Source: Gemmataceae bacterium (GTDB lineage Bacteria; Planctomycetota; Planctomycetia; Gemmatales; Gemmataceae). From it: a stretch of DNA of 10,942 nucleotides. Positions within the stretch are counted from its first letter, which is position 1. The number at the start of each line of letters is the position of its first letter. Under the pieces are notes generated by a model, which saw only the letters and a list, made by a program, of their open reading frames with translations, was not told the DNA's origin and did not search any database. Location of the stretch: contig JADLBT010000358.1 of assembly GCA_020847555.1 (NCBI GenBank), forward strand, positions 1 through 10,942, in the 5' to 3' direction. The translations under genes were made by a program, and so were the position numbers. Below are positions 1-6,869 of the stretch, piece by piece.

Positions 1-70
1 CGCGACGAGCCGGAAGCGTCAGCGCCGGCTTTGTCAAAACTTCCGTCGCTGACGCTTCTGGCTCGTCGCG
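1..70. repeat. Palindromic intergenic repeat, copy 1
   Basis: Arms at 1-28 and 43-70 are reverse complements at 26 of 28 positions, around a 14-base AT-richer loop (29-42). The core is AGCGTCAGCGC. The right flank reads GTTGGTCCGCC (71-81). The same unit recurs at 10683-10781 in the same orientation, with 67 of 75 bases identical over the shared part, so this is a dispersed element and not just a terminator. It starts 17 bases past the stop of the minus-strand gene at 87-3581 and could end that transcript, but no T-run follows it on the minus strand. The left edge of the unit is cut by the window. The element type (REP-like or MITE-like) is inferred. Confidence 0.85.
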
Positions 71-86
71 GTTGGTCCGCCAGTGC

Positions 87-3000
87 TTAGCCGGCTGCGG
101 TGCCGCCGGTGCTGGCCGCTGCTGCCCGCGGCACCACGGCGACGGCCGGCAGCGCCGGGCCGATCAGGTCCACCTCCACCCCCTGACACACCAGACGCGG
201 GTGCCCTTCCCGCTCGCGGTCCTTCTGCCAGCTCGCTACCAGGTGGTCCCACGACAGCGGCAGCGCCGCGAACATCAGCCGCTTGACGTCCAGCGGCGGC
301 CAGGCCGGGGCCGGCTCCCAGCCCGCCGTGCGCGGCAGCACCCGCCCCGGCTGGTCCACCAGGTCGTAGTAGATCGCCGTCCCGTGCCGCCGGTCTACCC
401 ACAGAGCCAGCCCGGTGCGCGTGATGTCGTAAGATGCCACGGCCGGCGGCAGGTTCGTCTGCACCTGCTCGCGCACCAGGTCCACGCCGGCCAGCTTGTA
501 CACCGTCGCCAGGGCCGTGTTCAGCGCCGCCGCCTGCTCCTCCGTCAGCTGCCCGAGCCACCCGGCGTCGCGGACGTGCGCCACCAGCCACCCGGCACAC
601 TCCTCGAATCCCAGCCACACCGCCCGCTCCGGGTGTCCGCCGTGCGTCAACTCGGCCCCGATCCGGTTCGACGACAGCACGACCCGGCCGACCGCCAGCC
701 CCTGCCCCTGCCAGCTGATGCTCTGATTGAGCAGGAACACCAGCTCGCGCGTGATGAACTGCCGGAACGCCTCCTCGACCTCCTCCAGCGCCAGCCGGCA
801 CGCCCGCGACCGGCGCCAGTTCCCGGTCACCCGCGCCCAGCGCTCCGCCTTGCGCAATTTGGTGTACAGCTTCGGCACCGTGCCGGAGTGGAACCCCGGG
901 CGGAGGAGCCGGCGCACCGTCTCGCCGTGCGACCCGAGCACGACCGACCGCAGTGCCCGCGGGCGATTGGCTCTATAAAGACTCCAACTCTCCTTCATCT
1001 CCCAGAAGAGGAACCCGAACACGTCCGGCAGGTGGAAGATGATCAGCCAGCCGAACACCAGCGCGAAGGCCCGCAGCGGAGTCGGCCAGTTGCCGATGGC
1101 GCCGGGCAGCCAGGCGAGCAGGAACAGCGTTAGCGGAGCCATGAATTTGGCCGCCAGGTACGACACCGGCGCCTTGAGTGGGTTGTACCCGGGCTCGATC
1201 AGCACCACCATGATGAATCGCAGCAGGTACGCGATCGGGAACCAGACCAGTCCCAGGACCGTCCGCACCACCAGCGACACCCGCCCCTCGCCGCTGCGGA
1301 ACCACAGCCACTCGTCGATGGCGAACAGGAACGACTCGACGGCGTCGGTGATCTGCTTGAAGACGCGCGTCACCAGATGGACCAGGCCGGGGATGAGGCC
1401 GGCCCGAAGCAGCTCGAAGGCCCGGTAGAGGATCTGGTTGGCCGCCTCGCTGGCCGCGTGCCCGACGCGCGAGTTGAGCAGCAGATACGCCAGCGCGAAC
1501 ACGCCCAGCTTCCCGATCAGGGTGTTGAACGGCTCGGGGTAGAAAAACCAGAGCAGGATGCACACTACCAGCGGCTTGAACACGTACCAGTAGAACAGCT
1601 GGAACAACCAGCTGGTGACGATCCGGCGCAGCGCCGGGATTTGCACCAGCCGGATCGGCCACTCGATCAACGCGACGCGTGCCGCACGGGACGCCTTCCG
1701 CACGGCGCGGCGGCACTTGCGGCGGAACACGGCGTGGTGCAGCAGGGTGAACAGGAACACGCCCAGCAGGGCGAGAACCGGGTAGTAGATGTACCGCGGC
1801 GGGCTCCAGTGTTCGACCCGGGCCAGCTGGGCCGGGGCCGGCAGCATCCCCCACACGCCCCCGGCCGCCTCCCCCACCAGGCCCGCGACTGCCGTCGGCG
1901 GGGTGGCCGGATCCAGGGTGATGGCCAGCGGTCCGTCCACGAACAGTCCGATCACCGCGATCGCCATCTCCAGCAGCATCCACGCTCCGCCGAACGGCAG
2001 CAGGACGTAGCGCATCAGCAGCCGGCCGGTCTGCGTCCCGAAGCTCAGCGCGGTCGTCCGCTCCAGCATGCGCATGTAGATCTCGCTCGGCCGGTAGACG
2101 CCGTCGAGCAGGGTGGCGAGCCGGCGGTCGAGGCGCAGCAGCGGGTCGCCGCGGATGAATTCCTGCGGGTCGCTCAGGTCCGGGAGCTTGAGCTGGTTGC
2201 GCGAGATGGCGTCGCGCAGGTCGCTGTACGTCAGGTAGCCGAACGCGGTGATGCGGTCGAGGATCTCCTCGATCAGCTTGTTGAACGCGGTCCGCTCCGG
2301 CGCGTTCTCCGGCTGCAGCCCGACGTCGTGCAGGGCCGTCGCCAGGACCGGCCGGAACTTCGCCCGCAGCCGCTCCTCGCACCCCTGCAGGGCCGACAGC
2401 AGCAGGCTCCCGAAGTGCTGCCGGTCGGCGTCGGACAGACGGGCCATCGTCAGGCGCTGCGCGGCGGCGCGCAGGTGCTTGATGACCAGGACGGACCGCT
2501 GACTCGGCAGCGGCCGCTTGATCGGCTTGCGCCCGGCCGACAGCGCCCACTCGACGAGGTCGAGGGCGTAGAGGTCGCGCTCGTAATCCAGGCAGGTCTT
2601 TTGCAGGTCGAACAGCAGGGCGGCCTCGACCGGGTAGGCGCCCTGGTCCGCCTTGTCGAGCAGGGCCGGCAGATCCTTCATCCACTCGCCCGCCTCGGCG
2701 TCGGTCAGCTGCAGGGCGGACTGCAGCCGGGTGGCGAGGCGCTGGAGGTACTGGACCGCCTCGGCCCGGGTGCCGAACGACAGCGACCCGGGCGCGACCC
2801 GGGCGGCGCGCATGCGCAGGATCGTCGCCCGGACGAGGTTGCCGGTCCGGGCGGCCCGCTCGGACGCATGAACGAGCTTCCAGTAATACTCCTGCGACTC
2901 GTCCGGGCGATCGGTTGTGCCGAGACCGGACGGGTCGGGAGTGCCCGCCAGGCGCGTCTGCTGGAACAGCGCGTCGGCATCGACGTCCTGACCGAGGATG

Positions 3001-3581
3001 CCCTCGACACGCTCGAAATCGCGGATCCCCGGGAAGTAGATCGGCAGCAGGTCGGGGGCGAAGTGGCGGAGGTCGTAGTAGACGGCCACGAACTCGACGT
3101 AGACGGCGCGCTCGTCGGCCTCGGGGAGGAGGTACTGGTCCTGGGTGAGGACGGCCCGGATCTCCTCGAACTCGACCTGGCCAATCTGCTCGATCCGCGC
3201 TCGGATGTCGGCCAGGGTCAGCCGGCCGTCGCTGTAGCGCTCGCCGAGGGAGGCGTGGATCTTCGCGTGGAACAGCCGCTGCCAGTACCGCAGCAGGAGC
3301 CCTCCGGCGTCGCCGACGGTGAGTTCCTCGAACGACGGGCGGACGAGCAGCAGAACGGTCGGCGGCAGGAGTTGATCGGACTCGAGTTCGAGTTCCTCCT
3401 GCTCGACATGGCGGAAGAGGATCTGCCGATCGACGACGCACGACTGCCGGTGCGGGACGCGCCACAGCAGGGTCGGGAGTTTGAGGACTTCCTGAATGAC
3501 CCGCTCGAGGACGCGCTGCGAGACGAGGACGGCGGCGGGGTCGGCGTGGCGCAGGATCTGTTGCAGCTCGAGCAGTTTCAT
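87..3581 (-). CDS. Giant multi-pass membrane protein of unknown function
   Basis: This encodes 1164 aa, and I do not recognise the family. The ATG at 3581 has a strong ribosome binding site (GGAGG, 5 bases upstream), and the stop is TAA. There are three regions. Residues 1-510 are soluble, mostly helical and charged, with no visible signal peptide. Residues about 520-860 hold roughly seven hydrophobic segments (about 524-548, 598-619, 665-682, 688-702, 775-797, 808-830, 836-860), broken by a basic stretch at 620-645 (RRKCRRAVRKASRAARVALI region). Residues 865-1164 are again soluble, ending in an Ala/Pro-rich tail. No Walker motif, protease triad or transporter signature is visible. It lies 212 bases downstream of the adenylate kinase gene on the same strand, but the gap and the hairpins in it argue against tight co-translation. 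It is probably an inner-membrane protein with large domains on one side. That the gene is real is well supported by the start site and by consistent amphipathic and hydrophobic patterning. Function is unknown. Confidence 0.85.
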   Translation of the reverse strand: MKLLELQQILRHADPAAVLVSQRVLERVIQEVLKLPTLLWRVPHRQSCVVDRQILFRHVEQEELELESDQLLPPTVLLLVRPSFEELTVGDAGGLLLRYWQRLFHAKIHASLGERYSDGRLTLADIRARIEQIGQVEFEEIRAVLTQDQYLLPEADERAVYVEFVAVYYDLRHFAPDLLPIYFPGIRDFERVEGILGQDVDADALFQQTRLAGTPDPSGLGTTDRPDESQEYYWKLVHASERAARTGNLVRATILRMRAARVAPGSLSFGTRAEAVQYLQRLATRLQSALQLTDAEAGEWMKDLPALLDKADQGAYPVEAALLFDLQKTCLDYERDLYALDLVEWALSAGRKPIKRPLPSQRSVLVIKHLRAAAQRLTMARLSDADRQHFGSLLLSALQGCEERLRAKFRPVLATALHDVGLQPENAPERTAFNKLIEEILDRITAFGYLTYSDLRDAISRNQLKLPDLSDPQEFIRGDPLLRLDRRLATLLDGVYRPSEIYMRMLERTTALSFGTQTGRLLMRYVLLPFGGAWMLLEMAIAVIGLFVDGPLAITLDPATPPTAVAGLVGEAAGGVWGMLPAPAQLARVEHWSPPRYIYYPVLALLGVFLFTLLHHAVFRRKCRRAVRKASRAARVALIEWPIRLVQIPALRRIVTSWLFQLFYWYVFKPLVVCILLWFFYPEPFNTLIGKLGVFALAYLLLNSRVGHAASEAANQILYRAFELLRAGLIPGLVHLVTRVFKQITDAVESFLFAIDEWLWFRSGEGRVSLVVRTVLGLVWFPIAYLLRFIMVVLIEPGYNPLKAPVSYLAAKFMAPLTLFLLAWLPGAIGNWPTPLRAFALVFGWLIIFHLPDVFGFLFWEMKESWSLYRANRPRALRSVVLGSHGETVRRLLRPGFHSGTVPKLYTKLRKAERWARVTGNWRRSRACRLALEEVEEAFRQFITRELVFLLNQSISWQGQGLAVGRVVLSSNRIGAELTHGGHPERAVWLGFEECAGWLVAHVRDAGWLGQLTEEQAAALNTALATVYKLAGVDLVREQVQTNLPPAVASYDITRTGLALWVDRRHGTAIYYDLVDQPGRVLPRTAGWEPAPAWPPLDVKRLMFAALPLSWDHLVASWQKDREREGHPRLVCQGVEVDLIGPALPAVAVVPRAAAASTGGTAAG

Positions 3582-3617
3582 CGTCCCTCCAGAGAGGTGC
3601 GCGAGGCCCGTCCGGAT

Positions 3618-3633
3618 GTGCGCCGCGGCGCAC
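3618..3633. promoter_or_regulatory. 16-bp perfect palindrome in the leader of the giant membrane protein gene
   Basis: GTGCGCCGCGGCGCAC is a perfect palindrome whose near edge is 36 bases upstream of the ATG at 3581. It could be an operator for a dimeric regulator or form a hairpin in the 5' leader. In DNA this GC-rich, short CG palindromes also arise by chance, so the role is speculative. The upstream sequence also holds AATGTACC twice (3638-3645 and 3672-3679), 34 bases apart. Confidence 0.3.
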
Positions 3634-3752
3634 CCTCAATGTACCGCAACCGGACGACGCGGGACACGGGAAATGTACCACGCGGCCGGCGCGTCGGCGC
3701 GCCGCCAATCAGGAGGTGAGGGCGGTAGTGAGGAGGAGGGATTCGGCCCCTG

Positions 3753-3789
3753 CCCGCGCCGCAAGCGCGCCCGTCGCTGGCGCTGCGGG
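3753..3789. repeat. Imperfect hairpin after the adenylate kinase gene
   Basis: Arms at 3753-3767 and 3775-3789 pair at 12 of 15 positions around a 7-base loop. The hairpin starts 4 bases past the adenylate kinase stop (minus strand). Its right arm (CGCTGGCGCTGCGGG) resembles the palindromic repeats at 1-70 and 9661-9718, so it may be a diverged member of the same family. It could act as a transcription stop for adk, but no T-run follows on the minus strand. Confidence 0.4.
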
Positions 3790-3793
3790 CTGG

Positions 3794-4582
3794 TCAGTCT
3801 CCCGGTCCGGCCTTCCCGACGGGCTGGCCGGACCACGTCGCGAAACTGGGCTGAGCCTTGATGACCTGCAAGGAGCGGTTGAGGATTTCCCCCGGCGTGC
3901 CGACCGCCGGGACGGACACCAGCTTTCCGGCCCGCGCGTAGTACGCTGCCAGCGGCCGGGTACTCGCCTCGTAGGCTTGCATGCGGACGCGGATCGACTC
4001 GGGGCGATCGTCGTCGCGCTGTACCAGGGCCGCGCCGCAGCCGTCGCAGACATCCTCGACGCGAGGCGGCCGGGTGGTGACGTGGTAGACCTTCTGGCAG
4101 ACCGGGCAGGTGCGGCGGCCGCTCAGGCGAGCCACCACTTCTTCCAGGGAAACCTCGTAGTTCAGGACCAGATCGAGACTCAGCCCCAGGTCGGTCAGGA
4201 TGCCGTCGAGCGCCTCCGCCTGGGCGAGGGTGCGGGGGAAGCCGTCGAGCAGGAACCCGCCCCGGCAGCACAGGCACCGCGACCGCTCGCGCACCAGCTC
4301 CACGGCCACCTCGTCCGCCACCAGTTCGCCCCGGTGCATCGCGTCCAGCGCCGCCCGCAGGGCCGGGCTCGGGTTCGTTTCGCACTTCGCCGCGCGGAAC
4401 AGTTCGCCGGTGGACAGGTGGCAGGTGCCCAGGGTCCGCGTCAAAAGTTCCGCCTGCGTCCCCTTCCCGGCCCCGGGTGGGCCGAGCAGCACCAGCCGGT
4501 ACGGGCGGCCGTAGGGCATCGGTTCGCAGGGAACGCTTCCGGCCTGGAGCCAGGCCGCCTGGTTGTGTTGTGACGTCATCAT
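3794..4582 (-). CDS. adk: Adenylate kinase with zinc-type LID
   Basis: Adenylate kinase interconverts ATP + AMP and 2 ADP in the cytoplasm. Of 262 aa, residues 34-42 are the P-loop (GPPGAGKGT), 55-60 HLSTGE matches the AMP-site motif, 110-118 FLLDGFPRT is the family signature, and 153-157 with 189-200 supply the conserved LID and catalytic arginines. The LID has four cysteines (159, 162, 179, 182) in CxxC pairs, as in the zinc-binding long form. The start is the first of two adjacent ATGs (4582), preceded by AGAGGAAGAG. An alternative start at Met22 (MPYGRPY, about 4519) would remove a 21-residue extension that lacks a family match. A further Cys cluster (CLCC, 103-106) precedes the DGFPRT motif. 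The C-terminal tail after about residue 242 is also extra. The longer frame reaching 4777 has no supporting ribosome site. The gene is divergent from the MshEN-like gene. It is not in a ribosomal protein operon here, so a second adk copy elsewhere is possible. Confidence 0.95.
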   Translation of the reverse strand: MMTSQHNQAAWLQAGSVPCEPMPYGRPYRLVLLGPPGAGKGTQAELLTRTLGTCHLSTGELFRAAKCETNPSPALRAALDAMHRGELVADEVAVELVRERSRCLCCRGGFLLDGFPRTLAQAEALDGILTDLGLSLDLVLNYEVSLEEVVARLSGRRTCPVCQKVYHVTTRPPRVEDVCDGCGAALVQRDDDRPESIRVRMQAYEASTRPLAAYYARAGKLVSVPAVGTPGEILNRSLQVIKAQPSFATWSGQPVGKAGPGD

Positions 4583-4698
4583 CTCTTCCTCTGGACAGCC
4601 GCCATTGGTCCCGCAGCCTGCAAGGGCGTGGGCAGAGCAACGGCGCGGCTGCCGCGTCGGCGCTCGACCCTCCAAATGGGTTCCGCCAGCCCGGCCTT

Positions 4699-4744
4699 CC
4701 TGCGTCGGCCCGCGTCGCGCCGCGGCGAGGCGGGCCGACGCAGG
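4699..4744. repeat. 15-bp perfect inverted repeat in the divergent spacer
   Basis: CCTGCGTCGGCCCGC (4699-4713) is the exact reverse complement of 4730-4744, with a 16-base spacer that itself contains the palindrome CGCCGCGGCG (4718-4727). The stem could form a cruciform or an RNA hairpin. Its place between two divergent promoters suits an operator or a boundary element, but it is not followed by a T-run. Its sequence differs from the AGCGTCAGCGC repeat family. Confidence 0.65.
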
Positions 4745-4839
4745 GAGCGGCGTCGAACCACTCTGTGGGTTGTACAACCAGGCGGCCCCAGCGTCCCCGT
4801 CCGAACCGCGGACGGCCCGGCCCGCAACCGCACCAGCCC

Positions 4840-4880
4840 CTTGCCGCGGCAGGCAAGTTCCCCCGGGCGTGAGCTATAGT
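4840..4880 (+). promoter_or_regulatory. Possible promoter for the MshEN-like gene
   Basis: TATAGT at 4875-4880 matches the sigma-70 -10 consensus at 5 of 6 positions and lies 56 bases before the ATG at 4937. No good -35 box is found at normal spacing: TTGCCG at 4841-4846 is 28 bases away. CTTGCC (4840-4845) and GGCAAG (4852-4857) form a small inverted repeat where a regulator could bind. This is a weak prediction. Confidence 0.3.
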
Positions 4881-4936
4881 TGCGCCGGAGGCGGGTGCTG
4901 TCCGCGCCGGCCGGCCCGCTGGAACCGGAGAAGCGC

Positions 4937-5248
4937 ATGCCCGAGCGTAAGCGGTTGGGGGAAATCCTCGTCGATTTGCAGGTGCTGACCGACGCGGAGC
5001 TGGACCAGATCCTGACGGCCCTCCGGCGGCGAAGGGACCAGACCAAGTTCGGCCGGATGGGACGCGACATGGGGCTGTTGCGCGAGGAGCACATCCTCGC
5101 CGCCCTGGCCGTGCAGATGGACATGTTCCCCCGCATCCGGGAGATGAGTCTGGGCCGAGTCCTCGACGAACTCCAGCAGCCCGCCCCGCCGCCCCCGGTA
5201 TCGGTTGCGCGGGCCGCGCGCCGCGGGGGGCGCAGGAAGAACCCCTGA
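4937..5248 (+). CDS. Small stand-alone MshEN / GspE N-terminal-like protein
   Basis: This encodes 103 aa. Residues 5-64 show the helical pattern of the N-terminal domain of type II secretion and type IV pilus ATPases (GspE/PilB/MshE), in two similar halves: KRLGEILVDLQVLTDAELDQ (5-24) and GRMGRDMGLLREEHILAALA (39-58), the latter followed by VQ. In MshE this domain binds cyclic di-GMP. Here both RLG/RMG starts are kept, but the glycine usually found before the hydrophobic pair is Gln15 in the first half, so nucleotide binding is uncertain. No ATPase domain follows. The protein ends in a short Pro-rich linker (82-87) and a basic tail. The start was chosen at ATG 4937, with GGAG 8 bases upstream. 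The longer frame from 4880 overlaps the likely -10 box. It converges with the vWA-like gene, with 9 bases between stops. Family assignment is from pattern only. Confidence 0.75.
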   Translation: MPERKRLGEILVDLQVLTDAELDQILTALRRRRDQTKFGRMGRDMGLLREEHILAALAVQMDMFPRIREMSLGRVLDELQQPAPPPPVSVARAARRGGRRKNP

Positions 5249-5257
5249 AACCGCCGG

Positions 5258-6700
5258 TCACACCCAGCCCTGGAGCAAATACTCGAGGGTCTTCGCCCAG
5301 ACCTCCAGCGCGTCGTCGCCCTCGGGGTCGGTCAGCGGGCCGTCGCCCTCGGCGAGGGCCGGCCGCGGCCCGTCAACGCGCAGGCGTACCACCGTCGTCC
5401 CGTCCGCCCGGAACCTCTCTCCCGCAGGCGAAATCGTCAGGCAGTGGCACAGGCTCTTCCGCGCCTTCAGCGCGCAGTGCCGGGCCGCCTCGCCCGCCGC
5501 GGGCACGCGGGCCAGCCCCACCGTGCCGTTGGCGATCTGCTCGCGCAGCAGGGTCTCCAGCAGCGCGTACTCGTGCTGGAGCGGGACCGCATCGCCAGAG
5601 CCGAGGAGGAGGAAATCGAACCGGAGGGCGTCCGCGCTCAGCCACTCCGTCAGCCGCCGGACGGCCGCACACAGCAGACCGAGGACCAGCACCACGCGCT
5701 GCCACGGCAGCTCGGCGTCCTTGTAGCGCGCCTGCACCAGGCCGTCGGACAGGACGAAGACGAAGGTGCGCCGGCGGCGCAGGAACTGGTTCTCGTCCCG
5801 GGCGTAGTAGAGCAGCTCGTCGCGCAGGAACTTGATGTCGAACAGATCCGGCCGGTCGTCCTGCTCCATGAACGCGAGCTGCGAGTGGAGCAGACTTTCG
5901 ACGGTGCCGCGGGTCGAGAGCGACGAGAACCCGCCGACTGGGTAGGTATCCTCGTCCAGCACGCGCGTCGGCACTTCCTGGCGGTTGGCGCGCGGCCGGA
6001 CGCGGTGCCGTGGGAGGGCCGCCTCGAGCAGGTCGGCAGCCCGCACCACCTGGCGGAGGGCGACCCGCTGGCCGAGGTCGTTCAGGGCGGTGCCGTGCTC
6101 CAGCTCGAAAACGTCCTCCGGGGCGAGCATCTCCTGGACGCGGCGGGCGGCCGCCGTCAGCCCCTCGTAGAGATCCACCAGGACCGGAAACGTGCCGTCC
6201 TGGGTAAGCGTCTCGTCCGCCTCGTCGAGCAGACGGTCCGGCGGTTCCCGGAGCAGCCCCTTGATGACGGCCGGGCTGAGGTGGACGCCGCCGAACCGAG
6301 CCCGCTCGCGGAACTGGTTGACGACAAACGCCAGCCCCCGGGCCTGATCCCGCCCCTGGTAGCGGCGCAGGGCGTCGCCGGCGCGCTCGAAGGAGTGGTC
6401 GGCATACGCCTTGCCCAGGACGTGGTCCTCGTAGGCGCGGGCCAGCGCCGGCGGCAGTCCCGGCATGCGCTGGCCGCGGGCCTCGTGCCGCGCCCCCTGG
6501 TCGAGGGCGAAGGCGGTGTGGCCGAGGTCCGCAACGAACCCGACCGGCGGCAGCGGCAGCCCCGCCGAGGCGATTTCCAGGGTCCACTCCAGAACGCGCC
6601 CGACCGTTCCCGGCGTGGGGAGGAGGGTGTGTTGCAGCCGCAATCCCTGAAGGACGAAACGACGCGCCTGGTCCAGGTCGCGCAACTCGGAAACGCTCAT
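5258..6700 (-). CDS. Large soluble protein with vWA-like C-terminal domain lacking a MIDAS motif
   Basis: This encodes 480 aa. The N-terminal 240 residues are mostly helical, with no family I can name. Around 255-310 is a dense conserved-looking block: GGFSSLSTRG (256-265), LLHSQLAFME (270-279), FLRDELLYYARDE (291-303), RRRR (308-311). It is followed by the hydrophobic strand TFVFVLSDGLV (312-322), a helix, and a second strand at 360-367 (RFDFLLLG). This order resembles vWA-type proteins that accompany MoxR-like ATPases, in which a GG-x-RG-x-LL-SEL block precedes the vWA strand. The metal motif DxSxS is absent; LSDGL stands in its place. No MoxR gene is in the window. The start was chosen at ATG 6700; frames reaching back to 6847 would run through the inverted repeat at 6752-6809. 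The ribosome site is weak (GGA, 9 bases upstream). No signal peptide or membrane segment is seen, so it is probably cytoplasmic. The vWA call is an inference; the gene itself is well supported. Confidence 0.8.
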   Translation of the reverse strand: MSVSELRDLDQARRFVLQGLRLQHTLLPTPGTVGRVLEWTLEIASAGLPLPPVGFVADLGHTAFALDQGARHEARGQRMPGLPPALARAYEDHVLGKAYADHSFERAGDALRRYQGRDQARGLAFVVNQFRERARFGGVHLSPAVIKGLLREPPDRLLDEADETLTQDGTFPVLVDLYEGLTAAARRVQEMLAPEDVFELEHGTALNDLGQRVALRQVVRAADLLEAALPRHRVRPRANRQEVPTRVLDEDTYPVGGFSSLSTRGTVESLLHSQLAFMEQDDRPDLFDIKFLRDELLYYARDENQFLRRRRTFVFVLSDGLVQARYKDAELPWQRVVLVLGLLCAAVRRLTEWLSADALRFDFLLLGSGDAVPLQHEYALLETLLREQIANGTVGLARVPAAGEAARHCALKARKSLCHCLTISPAGERFRADGTTVVRLRVDGPRPALAEGDGPLTDPEGDDALEVWAKTLEYLLQGWV

Positions 6701-6722
6701 CGGGGGTTCCGTCGTGGATAAT

Positions 6723-6737
6723 CGGGGCGTCGCCCCG
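6723..6737. repeat. Short GC hairpin upstream of the vWA-like gene
   Basis: CGGGGC (6723-6728) and GCCCCG (6732-6737) pair perfectly across a 3-base loop. The hairpin lies just upstream of the ATG at 6700, within the likely leader, and next to the larger inverted repeat at 6752-6809. It could affect translation or be part of the same dispersed element. Confidence 0.4.
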
Positions 6738-6751
6738 CTTCCCATTACCGC

Positions 6752-6809
6752 AGGAGGGGGCTCCGGCCCCCGAGTTACCTTGAAAACTCGGGGGCCGGCG
6801 CTCTCTCCT
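6752..6809. repeat. Inverted repeat between the DUF3467 and vWA-like genes
   Basis: Arms at 6752-6776 and 6785-6809 pair at 22 of 25 positions. The inner 14 bp (CCGGCCCCCGAGTT and its complement) are perfect, around an 8-base loop. It fills much of the 169-base gap between two minus-strand genes. No T-run follows on the minus strand, so it is not a classic terminator. It may be an intergenic repeat element or a processing stem. Its sequence is unrelated to the AGCGTCAGCGC family. Confidence 0.75.
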
Positions 6810-6869
6810 ACGGGGTCTTGAAACTGCTTCCAGGCCGCAAGCGGCACGAAAAACCGCCGTCGCCGCGCC

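Larger units (their letters stand above)
4583..4936. other. Divergent intergenic region between adk and the MshEN-like gene
   Basis: These 354 bases separate two genes reading outward, so both promoters should lie here. No convincing ORF with a ribosome binding site is seen. The region contains a 15-bp-arm inverted repeat (4699-4744) and a TATAGT box (4875-4880) facing the plus-strand gene. I could not place a good minus-strand promoter for adk by eye. Confidence 0.6.

Noticed and set aside
973..3708. 911-aa minus-strand open frame overlapping the giant membrane protein gene
   Set aside because: Composition is dominated by Arg, Pro, Ala and Gly with no hydrophobic patterning or domains, as expected for an out-of-phase frame in GC-rich DNA. 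The overlapping frame has a proper ribosome site and membrane segments.
1377..3719. 780-aa plus-strand open frame antisense to the giant membrane protein gene
   Set aside because: Rich in Gln, Arg, Gly and Val without recognisable motifs; an antisense shadow of the codon bias of the real gene.
3636..5261. 541-aa minus-strand frame overlapping adenylate kinase
   Set aside because: Arg/Pro/Gly-rich shadow frame; the adenylate kinase frame has the complete set of family motifs.
5444..6721. 425-aa plus-strand open frame antisense to the vWA-like gene
   Set aside because: Low-complexity composition, no ribosome site and no motif; the minus-strand frame has ordered strand and helix patterns.
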